Below, piece by piece: positions 14,639 to 22,087 of a DNA stretch of 23,501 nucleotides. The translations under genes were made by a program, and so were the position numbers. The notes beneath the pieces were generated by a model, which worked only from the letters and a program-made list of their open reading frames with translations, was not told the DNA's origin and did no database searches. The stretch is from Acidobacteriaceae bacterium (GTDB taxonomy: Bacteria; Acidobacteriota; Terriglobia; Terriglobales; Acidobacteriaceae). The DNA lies in assembly GCA_030838305.1 (NCBI GenBank), contig JAUTWY010000269.1, forward strand, positions 1-23,501, read 5' to 3'. Numbering within the stretch: the stretch's first letter is position 1; every line of letters begins with the position of its first letter.

Positions 14639-15189
14639 AAGATATATCCGAAATCGGTACCGCGACATCCCACCGTAGCGCCGGCGTCCCGCCGGCTGTC
14701 GCGGGGGCGTCCCGACAAACTCCGCTGTGGGCGACGCTGGTTGGCACGTTCTTTGGCATCGGACGTATACAGCCAGGCCCGGGTACTTGGGGATCGGCAG
14801 CAACCATGGTGTTGTGGGCGGCGCTGGCTTACAATCTGGCGCCTTGGTTGCGGACGCCCGTTGCCGTTGGCCTGGCAGCCATGGTTACGCTGCTCGGCAT
14901 TCCCGCGGCCACCCAGGTCGCGCGCGGCTCCGGAATCAAGGATCCGCAGTTTGTAGTGATCGATGAGGTTGCGGGCCAGCTCGTTGCCCTGATCGCAGTT
15001 CCGCTCACGTGGAAATCTTTTCTCGCCGGCTTTATACTTTTTCGTGTCTTCGATATTGTGAAACCGCCGCCGGTGCGACAATTGGAGGCAATTCCAGAGG
15101 GAGCGGGAATCGTACTGGACGATGTTGCAGCCGGCCTCTACGCTCTGGGAGTGGTGCATCTCTTTCTGCGCTTTGGTCTTCTAACGTAG
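14635..15189 (+). CDS. pgpA: Phosphatidylglycerophosphatase A
   Basis: This 184-residue membrane enzyme dephosphorylates phosphatidylglycerol phosphate to phosphatidylglycerol. The PgpA core starts at about residue 31 with LWATLVGTFFGIGRIQPGPGTWGS. It continues with VVIDEVAGQLVAL (acidic metal-binding block), LFRVFDIVKPPPV and GIVLDDVAAGLYA, followed by a final helix. GTG 14635 overlaps the yacG stop and is the only plausible in-frame start. Residues 13-27 (HRSAGVPPAVAGASR) are not part of the family: they are encoded by a dispersed GC-rich repeat lying in frame between that start and the core. The frame stays open upstream to 14542 only as a shadow of yacG. Function in phospholipid synthesis links it with plsY and gpsA further right. 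Confidence 0.92.
   Translation: MKDISEIGTATSHRSAGVPPAVAGASRQTPLWATLVGTFFGIGRIQPGPGTWGSAATMVLWAALAYNLAPWLRTPVAVGLAAMVTLLGIPAATQVARGSGIKDPQFVVIDEVAGQLVALIAVPLTWKSFLAGFILFRVFDIVKPPPVRQLEAIPEGAGIVLDDVAAGLYALGVVHLFLRFGLLT
14671..14716 (+). repeat. Dispersed GC-rich repeat inside pgpA, copy 2
   Basis: It contains the 19-mer GTAGCGCCGGCGTCCCGCC (14675-14693) shared exactly with the fabH stop-codon copy on the minus strand. It can form small hairpins (GCCGGC...GCCGGC; GTCG...CGAC). In this frame it encodes RSAGVPPAVAGASR, a peptide I recognise from over-predicted proteins arising from such repeats in Acidobacteria and related phyla. Confidence 0.7.
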
Positions 15190-15204
15190 GACGAATATTT
15201 CTTC

Positions 15205-16263
15205 ATGGGATTCTCCGACCGCATTCTGGGCAAGAAGAACGTGAACGGCGGACCGCACATCGAGTCGGTCTCGCCGGTGCTTGCGCTGGTTGGAGGCGAG
15301 GTCCGCATCGCAGGCTCAGGCTTACGGTCGCAGCAGTGGCAGCGTCCGCGCGTGCAGTTTGGCGACGTCGAGGGCGGCGTGGTCGTCAGTTCAGATTCAT
15401 TTCTTGTCGCCCGCGTTCCCCACGGAGCCACTTCAGGCCCGGTGGTGGTCGCAGCGGACGGCCATGTCAGCAATGCGCATAGCGTAAAGGTGGCCGTTTC
15501 TATTGCTGAGAATCTGCATCCCGTGACCAATCCGGCGCTCGATGCACAGGGCAATATCTATGCAACGTTCTCCGGTTCGCGCGGCCAGAAAGTTCCAGTT
15601 GCGATTTTCAAAATTGACACCAACTACACCACAAAACCGTTTGTTGCGGAGCTGATGAATGCGACCTCGATCGCCTTCGATCGCCAGGGACAGATGTACG
15701 TCTCATCGCGCAACGATGGCGCGGTCTATCGTGTGGCGCCGAACGGAACCATGACCACCTACGCAGAGGGAATGGGGATCGCCACCGGGATCGCATTCGA
15801 TCGGAATCAAAATCTGTATGTGGGCGACCGCAGCGGCACTATTTTTAAGATTGGCCGCGATCAGCAGGTGTTCGTCTTCGCCACGCTGGAACCGAGCGTC
15901 TCCGCCTATCACCTCGCTTTCGGTCCACAAGGCGATTTATTTGTGACCGGCCCTACCACGTCGAGTTTCGACGGCGTACACAGAATTGATCCCCAAGGCA
16001 CGGTGCACGAATTTTTCCGCGGCCTGGGTCGTCCGCAGGGCTTGGCTTTCGACTCCATCGGAAATCTGTATGTGGCGGCGTCGCTCTCGGGCAAGCGCGG
16101 AATTGTGAAAATCACGCCCGATGGCAAGGCCAACCTTGAAGTGGCTGGCCACGGCCTGGTGGGACTGGCTTTTGCGCCAGGACAAAGCGCGATTCTAGCG
16201 ACTAACGATGCGGTGCACCATCTTGCGTGGAACATTCCGGGCCAGCCGTTGCTGCCGGAATAG
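15205..16263 (+). CDS. IPT/TIG and NHL-repeat beta-propeller protein
   Basis: This 352-residue protein of unknown function has an N-terminal IPT/TIG immunoglobulin-like domain (about 17-95; PHIESVSPVLALVGGEVRIAGSGL). A propeller of about six NHL-like blades follows, each with an A(F/L)D..G..YV core: ALDAQGNIYATF, AFDRQGQMYVSS, AFDRNQNLYVGD, AFGPQGDLFVTG, AFDSIGNLYVAA. There is no signal peptide or membrane helix, so it is probably cytoplasmic, unlike most TIG/NHL proteins, unless the start is misjudged. No other start upstream would add a signal. It starts 15 bp after pgpA, so the two are likely co-transcribed. A scaffold or ligand-binding role is plausible; an enzymatic lactonase-like role cannot be excluded. 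Confidence 0.8.
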   Translation: MGFSDRILGKKNVNGGPHIESVSPVLALVGGEVRIAGSGLRSQQWQRPRVQFGDVEGGVVVSSDSFLVARVPHGATSGPVVVAADGHVSNAHSVKVAVSIAENLHPVTNPALDAQGNIYATFSGSRGQKVPVAIFKIDTNYTTKPFVAELMNATSIAFDRQGQMYVSSRNDGAVYRVAPNGTMTTYAEGMGIATGIAFDRNQNLYVGDRSGTIFKIGRDQQVFVFATLEPSVSAYHLAFGPQGDLFVTGPTTSSFDGVHRIDPQGTVHEFFRGLGRPQGLAFDSIGNLYVAASLSGKRGIVKITPDGKANLEVAGHGLVGLAFAPGQSAILATNDAVHHLAWNIPGQPLLPE

Positions 16264-16324
16264 TTTCTCAACCCAATGAAATCCGTATTCAGTAACCAGG
16301 GTTCAGTCAGAGGCAATCGTAGTG

Positions 16325-16348
16325 GCTGAATGCTAAGTGCTGAATGCT
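16325..16348 (+). repeat. Short direct repeat upstream of cinA
   Basis: GCTGAATGCT occurs at 16325-16334 and 16339-16348 with AAGT between. It lies in the 123-bp gap before cinA, which otherwise holds only the -10-like box. Confidence 0.45.
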
Positions 16349-16373
16349 GTCACAGCCTCCGCCATTTTTCATT

Positions 16374-16386
16374 TACACTTCTACCC
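16374..16386 (+). promoter_or_regulatory. -10-like box for leaderless cinA
   Basis: TACACT (16374-16379) is followed by 7 nt and then the GTG start at 16387, placing the predicted transcript start on or next to the start codon. No Shine-Dalgarno and no good -35 are seen. Confidence 0.45.
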
Positions 16387-17631
16387 GTGAACGCCGAGAT
16401 CATTGCGGTTGGCTCCGAGCTATTGACTCCCTTCCGCATGGATACGAACTCTCTTTTTCTCACCGAGCAGATCAACCAGTTGGGTGTCGAAGTAGTTTTC
16501 AAGAGCGTGATCGGCGATGATCTTCAGCGTCTGGTGGCGGCCGCGCAGCACGCTCTGTTCCGCTCGGACATCGTGATTTTCAGCGGCGGCCTCGGGCCCA
16601 CCGAAGACGATCTTACCCGCGAGGCTGTGGCGGAAGCGCTGGGAGTTGCGCTGCAGCGCGATGAATCGGTTCTCGCCGCCATCGAGCAGCGTTTTGCCTC
16701 GCGGGGGTGGAAGATGTCCCCGAACAATGCCAAGCAGGCGGACGTGCTCGATGGAGCCGTGGTGCTGCCCAATCCCAACGGAACCGCGCCGGGACAATGG
16801 ATGAGTGGAAAGTTCGACGGGCGCGAACGCATTGTGATTCTTTTGCCCGGGCCTCCTCACGAATTGAAGCCTTTGTTCGAGGCAGAGTGTCGGGAGCGGC
16901 TGCGGTTAAAGTTGCCCCCGGCTTTTCTGGCGACTCGAGTCTTGAAAGTCGCGATGCTGGGCGAATCCCAGGTCGATGCGCGCGTGGCGCCCATCTACAA
17001 GCGCTTTGGCGAAGTCCAGACCACGATTTTGGCGGGGCAGGGGGAAATCCAATTACATTTTAGGTCACGCGCCGGAACACTCGATGAAGCACAGGCTCGG
17101 GTCGATGAAGCGGCAGACGCGGTGGAGGAAGAACTCGACGATGCCGTCTTCTCGCGGAACGGCGAGTCGCTGGAGCAGATTGTCGGCTACTGGCTTCAGA
17201 TGCGAAATGCCACGCTGGCGGTGGCGGAGTCATGCACCGGCGGAATGCTGGGAGAACGGATCACGTCGGTGAGCGGCAGTTCTCGCTACTTTGTCGGGGG
17301 CGCAATCGTCTACTCGAATGCGGCCAAGACTGACCTCGCAGGCGTGCCCGCCGACATGGTCGAACGCCATGGAGCGGTGAGCCGCGAAGTGGCGGCGGCC
17401 CTGGCGGAGGGAATCCGGTATCGCTGCGAATCAACTTTCGGTGTCGGCATCACCGGCGTTGCCGGGCCAACCGGAGGAACAGCCGAGAAGCCGGTGGGAT
17501 TGGTCTTCCATGCTCTGGCTAGCGATGGCGGAACAGAAGTGATCGAACGAAACTTTCCCGGAGATCGCAAACGGATCCGCCGCTTCGCAACTACACTTGC
17601 GCTGGATATGGTTCGGAAGAAGTTGATGTGA
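16387..17631 (+). CDS. cinA: CinA family nicotinamide-nucleotide amidohydrolase
   Basis: This 414-residue two-domain protein. The N-terminal MoCF/COG1058 domain has VGSELLTPFRMDTNS, FSGGLGPTEDDLTREA and LLPGPPHEL, and carries the ADP-ribose pyrophosphatase activity in characterised CinA. The C-terminal PncC domain has LAVAESCTGG, GGAIVYSN..K, GAVSREVA and GITGVAGPTGGT, and deamidates NMN to nicotinate mononucleotide in pyridine-nucleotide salvage. Both domains look complete. The competence link implied by the name is specific to some Gram-positives. The frame is open from ATG 16330, but the family begins at NAEIIAVGSE, so GTG 16387 is preferred. The start is probably leaderless. Confidence 0.94.
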   Translation: MNAEIIAVGSELLTPFRMDTNSLFLTEQINQLGVEVVFKSVIGDDLQRLVAAAQHALFRSDIVIFSGGLGPTEDDLTREAVAEALGVALQRDESVLAAIEQRFASRGWKMSPNNAKQADVLDGAVVLPNPNGTAPGQWMSGKFDGRERIVILLPGPPHELKPLFEAECRERLRLKLPPAFLATRVLKVAMLGESQVDARVAPIYKRFGEVQTTILAGQGEIQLHFRSRAGTLDEAQARVDEAADAVEEELDDAVFSRNGESLEQIVGYWLQMRNATLAVAESCTGGMLGERITSVSGSSRYFVGGAIVYSNAAKTDLAGVPADMVERHGAVSREVAAALAEGIRYRCESTFGVGITGVAGPTGGTAEKPVGLVFHALASDGGTEVIERNFPGDRKRIRRFATTLALDMVRKKLM

Positions 17632-17647
17632 ACAAGAACCGCTGCTG

Positions 17648-17717
17648 GCTGCTAGCTCCTAGCGAGAGGCGTCTGGGGACTTCAGGAGCCAGAAGCCAGA
17701 AGCTAGTAGCTAGCAGC
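17648..17717. repeat. 16-bp inverted repeat between cinA and thpR
   Basis: The arms 17648-17663 (GCTGCTAGCTCCTAGC) and 17702-17717 (GCTAGTAGCTAGCAGC) pair at 15 of 16 positions, with a 38-nt loop containing further short repeats (CCAGAAGCCAGAAGC). It fills most of the 93-bp gap. There is no T-tract. Confidence 0.6.
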
Positions 17718-17724
17718 TGATGCT

Positions 17725-18312
17725 ATGCGCCTTTTTGTTGCGCTCGATATTGACGACAGCATCCGGGCTCGCATCACGCGCTTCCTTGATGGCGTGCGCG
17801 GATTTGCGCCCGGTGCCCGCTGGGTAAGGCCCGAATCGCTGCACGTCACGCTGAAATTTATCGGACAGCAGTCCGAGGATAAACTTGAGAAGATCAGGAG
17901 GGCGCTGGAGTCGATTGTGGCGAACACGATCGAGATGAATATTCGCGGTTATGGATTTTTCCCAAGCCCGGGTCGGCCGCGACTTTTTTGGACAGGAATT
18001 GAATCGGGCGCCGAGCTGGCTTCTCTGGCGACAACGATCGATGAGAAGTTAGCAGAGCTCGACATTCCGAAAGAAGAGCACATTTTCAGTCCGCATCTCA
18101 CCCTGGCACGAGGCGCGGGAAACTCTGGATCGCCGCGCAAACAAAAGAGTGCTGGTAAGCAGCACAGCTTTCAGCATTTGCAGGAAAAACTGGCAGCGCT
18201 TCCGAGACCAGAGTTTGGTACGATGACGGCCCGCGAGTTTTTTCTGTATCAGAGCCAGCTTTCGCCCGGGGGCTCAAAGTACACAAAGCTGGCGGCATTC
18301 GCATTGCGTTGA
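17725..18312 (+). CDS. thpR: RNA 2',3'-cyclic phosphodiesterase (2H family)
   Basis: This 195-residue cytosolic protein of the LigT/2H phosphoesterase superfamily has both catalytic HxTx motifs: HVTL at residues 40-43 and HLTL at 124-127. It begins MRLFVALDID, the family start, so ATG 17725 is sound. Members hydrolyse 2',3'-cyclic phosphates at RNA ends and can reverse 2'-5' ligation; the true cellular substrate is generally unclear. A basic insert (SPRKQKSAGKQHS, about 135-147) lies after the second motif. It lies between cinA and plsY on the same strand, 13 nt before plsY, so the latter may share its transcript. Confidence 0.92.
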   Translation: MRLFVALDIDDSIRARITRFLDGVRGFAPGARWVRPESLHVTLKFIGQQSEDKLEKIRRALESIVANTIEMNIRGYGFFPSPGRPRLFWTGIESGAELASLATTIDEKLAELDIPKEEHIFSPHLTLARGAGNSGSPRKQKSAGKQHSFQHLQEKLAALPRPEFGTMTAREFFLYQSQLSPGGSKYTKLAAFALR

Positions 18313-18325
18313 TCGCCTATACTGC

Positions 18326-18949
18326 ATGAGCACCTTCCTCCTCATCGCCGCAGTGAGTTACCTGTTGGGATCGATTCCTTTCGGGTATCTGCTGGTACGT
18401 ATCTTCCGCGGCGAAGATGTGCGCCAAAGCGGCAGTGGGAATATTGGGGCGACAAACGTTTCTCGCAAATCGCCGGTATTGGGAGCCCTCACACTGGTGC
18501 TCGATGCGGCAAAGGGAACCGCGGCGGTGGCGCTGTCTTATGTTTTGGCCGACCGTATGGTTGCGGGACCACCCGCTCTCGAGTATTTGGGGATGGGAGC
18601 GCTGTTCGCCGTTCTCGGCCACGTGTTTCCCGTTTGGCTGAGGTTCCGCGGCGGCAAGGGAGTCGCTACCGCGCTCGGCGCATTTCTGCTGATCGCTCCC
18701 CAGGCCGTCCTGATCGCGGCGGGTATTTTTGTGGTCGTCGCCCTGATCTCCCACTATGTTTCCCTCGGGTCGATCGTAGCAGTTGCAGTCTTCCCTTTTA
18801 TGGCGTGGCGTATCGGTCAGTTTTATCTTTCCCATGGGGGGCTGGCTTTGATCTCGCTTGCCTGCCTGCTCATTCTGGTTAAACATCGTGAAAATGTACG
18901 ACGCCTCCTGGCCGGAACCGAAAACCGCGTAGGGGGAAAGCCCGCATGA
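18326..18949 (+). CDS. plsY: Acyl-phosphate glycerol-3-phosphate acyltransferase
   Basis: This 207-residue integral membrane enzyme transfers an acyl group from acyl-phosphate to glycerol-3-phosphate, the first step of phospholipid synthesis. The three conserved blocks are present: SGSGNIGATN (about 36-45), GHVFPVWLRFRGGKGVAT (about 97-114) and KHRENVRRLLAGTENRVG near the end. Five or more hydrophobic helices, the N-terminal LGSIPFGYLL and the length fit the family. The last codons overlap the gpsA start (ATGA, 18946-18949), so the two are translationally coupled, sensible because GpsA supplies its substrate. PlsX, which makes acyl-phosphate, is not in the window. Confidence 0.96.
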   Translation: MSTFLLIAAVSYLLGSIPFGYLLVRIFRGEDVRQSGSGNIGATNVSRKSPVLGALTLVLDAAKGTAAVALSYVLADRMVAGPPALEYLGMGALFAVLGHVFPVWLRFRGGKGVATALGAFLLIAPQAVLIAAGIFVVVALISHYVSLGSIVAVAVFPFMAWRIGQFYLSHGGLALISLACLLILVKHRENVRRLLAGTENRVGGKPA

Positions 18950-19968
18950 ACGAAATTGCAGTCATTGGAGCGGGAGCCTGGGGGACGGCGCTGTCCATTG
19001 TTTTAGGACGCACCGAAGCGCACCGGATTCGACTGTGGGCTCACGAAAAAGAGGTCTGCGAAAGCATTACGCAACGCCGGGTGAACGAGAAGTTTCTTCC
19101 CGGCCAAATCATCCCACCTTCGGTGACGCCGTACAACAATCTTGCGGAGGCGCTTCAGAACGCGAACATCGTGGTAAGCGTGATGCCGTCGCAACATTGC
19201 CGCCACCTGTTCGAGCAAATGCTTCCGCACTTGCGCGCGGACACAATGATCGTCAGCGCGACCAAAGGGCTGGAAGAAAACTCACTGCTGCGAATGACTG
19301 AAGTGATTGCGCAGGTGGTCAAGGGCGGTGCTGGGCGAGCGCCCCGAATCGGTGCGCTTAGCGGACCATCATTCGCGCTCGAAGCAGCGCGAGGAGATCC
19401 AACCGCGATTGCATTTGCTACGCATGACGCGGATCTGGCCCGTTCCATTCAACAACAATTCAGCCATGCCAGTTTTCGCGTCTACACGAACGACGATCCA
19501 ATCGGCGTGGAGCTCGGTGGCGCGCTGAAAAATACGATCGCAATCGCCGCGGGTGTCAGCGCAGGTCTCGGCCTGGGACACAATTCCGTAGCGGCTTTGA
19601 TCACGAGAGGTTTGGCAGAAATGACGCGGCTGGTCGTTGCCTGCGGGGGCAAAGCGGAAACTATGGCCGGCCTTGCCGGGCTCGGCGACCTCGTCTTGAC
19701 TTGCACCGGCGGCCTCTCGCGCAACCGCAGCGTGGGCGTTGAACTCGGCCGCGGACGCAAGTTGCCGGAAATTCTAGCCGCGATGCATGGCACGGTTGCG
19801 GAAGGAGTCTTCACGACGACGGCTGCCGTGGGATTGGCGCATGCTCACGCGGTCGAAGTCCCCATCACACAGCAGATGCACGCCATCCTGCATCAGGGGA
19901 AAGCGCCGCGGGAAGCAATTTTTGAGCTGATGACCCGCAGCGGCAAAAGTGAAACGCTGAGGCCGTAA
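18946..19968 (+). CDS. gpsA: Glycerol-3-phosphate dehydrogenase [NAD(P)+]
   Basis: This 340-residue cytosolic enzyme reduces dihydroxyacetone phosphate to sn-glycerol-3-phosphate for phospholipid synthesis. The N-terminal Rossmann motif GAGAWG is at residues 8-13. SATKGLE (Lys107), the GPSFALEAARGDPTA block and GALKNTIAIAAG (Lys195, catalytic) follow. The substrate-binding region GLAGLGDLVLTCTGGLSRNRSVG is intact. It overlaps plsY by 4 nt and is the last gene of that unit. The 146-bp gap after it has no clear terminator and no gene. Confidence 0.96.
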   Translation: MNEIAVIGAGAWGTALSIVLGRTEAHRIRLWAHEKEVCESITQRRVNEKFLPGQIIPPSVTPYNNLAEALQNANIVVSVMPSQHCRHLFEQMLPHLRADTMIVSATKGLEENSLLRMTEVIAQVVKGGAGRAPRIGALSGPSFALEAARGDPTAIAFATHDADLARSIQQQFSHASFRVYTNDDPIGVELGGALKNTIAIAAGVSAGLGLGHNSVAALITRGLAEMTRLVVACGGKAETMAGLAGLGDLVLTCTGGLSRNRSVGVELGRGRKLPEILAAMHGTVAEGVFTTTAAVGLAHAHAVEVPITQQMHAILHQGKAPREAIFELMTRSGKSETLRP

Positions 19969-20103
19969 GTGGGTCCCTGCATTCCTCTTTGGGCGGTGCG
20001 TTTTCTTGCCAAACTCGCACCCAACGTGAGCTGGGATGGGTACTTCGGTAATGGCCGATTTCACGGTTTTCGCCTCGCCTCTTTGCTGCGCACATTAAAA
20101 TTC

Positions 20104-20114
20104 TATAGATACCC
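20104..20114 (+). promoter_or_regulatory. -10-like box for leaderless HD-GYP gene
   Basis: TATAGAT (20104-20110) lies 4 nt before GTG 20115, and no Shine-Dalgarno is seen. TACCCGTGAA across the start is shared letter-for-letter with the cinA start region. Confidence 0.35.
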
Positions 20115-22010
20115 GTGAAATCCGCCGCCACTTCGATCGACGGCACTTCTCAAGTTAGCCCGGGGAGCGACTCGTCTTCTACCGCACCGACCCCGGCGCG
20201 GATCCCGATCTTGTATGTGATTCTCGGCGTTCTCTTGGTGATCAGCATCGTCCCGATGTACTTCTACTCCGCGCAAGTTGAGGCCATTAACCGGGACAGG
20301 CTGAAAACCAACGAGATGCTGCTGCAGAACACTGTGACGCGTTCGCTGGCCGACGATCTCTCGCAGCACGAGCGTTCCCTGCGGATGATGCTCGCCAACC
20401 TTTCCTCGGCGATTCAGGTAGCCAGCGGCGGCGATATCGGCGCGAAAAACATTGAAGCGCCGGAGCTACGCGCGCTACTGGAACACTTTGTTTCATCCTC
20501 CGATGAAATTGCGTATGCGACCCTGCTCAACTCCGAAGCCAAGGGAATTTCCGCCGGACGAATCGCGCCAGACGCTTTCCTGCAGCGAGAATTGCAACAC
20601 GCCTATGACGCTGCCCGCGATGGCCGCGCCTACAACGGCCAGGCCCTTCAAGTGGAAGACGGCAAGACCTCGCGGACCATTGTTCTGGTTAGTAGTCCAG
20701 TCAGTTACGGCGGCCGCTTTCTCGGCGTAGTGGGCGCGGTTGTGGACTTACAGTTCCTGATCCGGCGTCTGCAGGAAGTCAGCGGTGGCGGCCTGTTCCC
20801 CTACGTCGTAGATGCTCAGGGTCGCCTGGTAGCCGCGGCCACCACACAATATGTGACCGGCCAAGACATGAAGAGCCTTGAGATTGTCCGCAACTTTGTC
20901 GACGAAGGCAACAAAGCGCAATTGGCCGCTACCAAGGAATTTGGTGTCCGCGAGGGTAAGAATAGCGTGGAGATGCTCGGCACTTACAGTCCGGTCACTA
21001 CGCTCGATTGGGCGGTCGTGGTGCAGAAGCCGCAGTTCGAGGCTTATCGCGGAGTCTACGAGATGCAGCGCACAGCCCGCCTTCTGGCATTGCTGGCAGT
21101 CCTGCTGAGTATTGGTGTAAGCATTTTTGCAGCCCGCAGGATTACTAATCCTTTGCAGGTGCTTACGGAGTCCGGCCGTGCCCTGGCTCGTGGCGATTTT
21201 TCCCAGCGCGTCCATTTGCGCAGCCGCACTGAAATTGGCGAATTAGCCGAAACCTTTAATACGATGTCGGAGGAACTTGAACAGTTCGTCAAAGATTTGA
21301 AACAGGCAGCCGAAGAAAATCGCGCGCTCTTTCTAGGCTCAATCCAAATGCTGGCGGGCGCGGTTGACGAGAAAGATCCATATACTCGCGGCCACTCCGA
21401 CCGTGTCACGCGCTACTCGCTGATGATCGGGAAAGAACTGAATCTCGACGCATCTTTTCTCGAGACACTCCAGATTTCTGCGCAGCTTCATGACGTGGGA
21501 AAAATCGGGATCGAGGACGTCATCCTCAAGAAACCGGGCGCGCTGACCGCAGAAGAATTTGAGGTGATGAAGACTCATACTACAAAGGGTGCCAACATTC
21601 TTCGCCCCGTAACCCAACTGGCGGAAATGCTTCCCGGCATCGAACTCCACCACGAAGCTCTTGATGGACGAGGTTATCCTTACGGGCTTGAAGGGGAACA
21701 AATCCCGTTGCTGGCACGGGTGATCGCAGTCGCCGACACGTTTGATGCGTTGACCACGAATCGCCCTTACCAACACGCGCATACTCCGGAAGAGGCTCTG
21801 AAGATCATCCAGAATTTAGCGGGAAAGCGGCTGGACCCAGGACCCGTGGCTGCGCTGATGGCAGTTTACGGACGCGGCGAGATTCGCATCCAGCGTACAG
21901 CGATCAAGAGACCCATTGTCCCAGACGCGGCTTCCACAGTCCCGTTAGTGCCGCCCACCCCAGCAGCACCGCCAGCGCAAGTTGCAACCCTCGAAAGAAC
22001 GCGCGCCTAG
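20115..22010 (+). CDS. Cache-HAMP-HD-GYP membrane signalling protein (putative c-di-GMP phosphodiesterase)
   Basis: This 631-residue inner-membrane sensor has a first helix at about 31-52, a periplasmic dCache-like sensor (53-312), a second helix at about 313-331 and HAMP (332-385). A short coiled-coil follows, then an HD-GYP domain (about 405-590). The metal site looks complete: His427, His459-Asp460 (LHDVGKIG), His488, and His512-His513-Glu514. The GYP triplet is at 520-522 (HHEALDGRGYP). It should therefore hydrolyse c-di-GMP, with activity set by an extracytoplasmic ligand; related HD-GYPs act on cGAMP, so specificity is unproven. The tail after residue 600 is proline/alanine-rich and disordered. 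It is transcribed alone between gpsA and ftsY. GTG 20115 is the chosen start, apparently leaderless. Confidence 0.92.
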   Translation: MKSAATSIDGTSQVSPGSDSSSTAPTPARIPILYVILGVLLVISIVPMYFYSAQVEAINRDRLKTNEMLLQNTVTRSLADDLSQHERSLRMMLANLSSAIQVASGGDIGAKNIEAPELRALLEHFVSSSDEIAYATLLNSEAKGISAGRIAPDAFLQRELQHAYDAARDGRAYNGQALQVEDGKTSRTIVLVSSPVSYGGRFLGVVGAVVDLQFLIRRLQEVSGGGLFPYVVDAQGRLVAAATTQYVTGQDMKSLEIVRNFVDEGNKAQLAATKEFGVREGKNSVEMLGTYSPVTTLDWAVVVQKPQFEAYRGVYEMQRTARLLALLAVLLSIGVSIFAARRITNPLQVLTESGRALARGDFSQRVHLRSRTEIGELAETFNTMSEELEQFVKDLKQAAEENRALFLGSIQMLAGAVDEKDPYTRGHSDRVTRYSLMIGKELNLDASFLETLQISAQLHDVGKIGIEDVILKKPGALTAEEFEVMKTHTTKGANILRPVTQLAEMLPGIELHHEALDGRGYPYGLEGEQIPLLARVIAVADTFDALTTNRPYQHAHTPEEALKIIQNLAGKRLDPGPVAALMAVYGRGEIRIQRTAIKRPIVPDAASTVPLVPPTPAAPPAQVATLERTRA

Positions 22011-22064
22011 CCTCCACTTTTTATTCTTCGAACACGGGCGCCGGTTCCGATTGCCGCAGGCCGC

Positions 22065-22070
22065 TATAAT
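22065..22070 (+). promoter_or_regulatory. -10 box of ftsY
   Basis: A perfect TATAAT predicts transcription from about 22077, leaving an 11-nt leader before the ATG at 22088. No convincing -35 is seen. Confidence 0.5.
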
Positions 22071-22087
22071 CAAGCCTGGGACTCCGC

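Noticed and set aside
18318..18323. TATACT just before plsY as a promoter
   Set aside because: It ends only 2 nt before the ATG, so transcription would start inside the gene. plsY is more likely read through from thpR.
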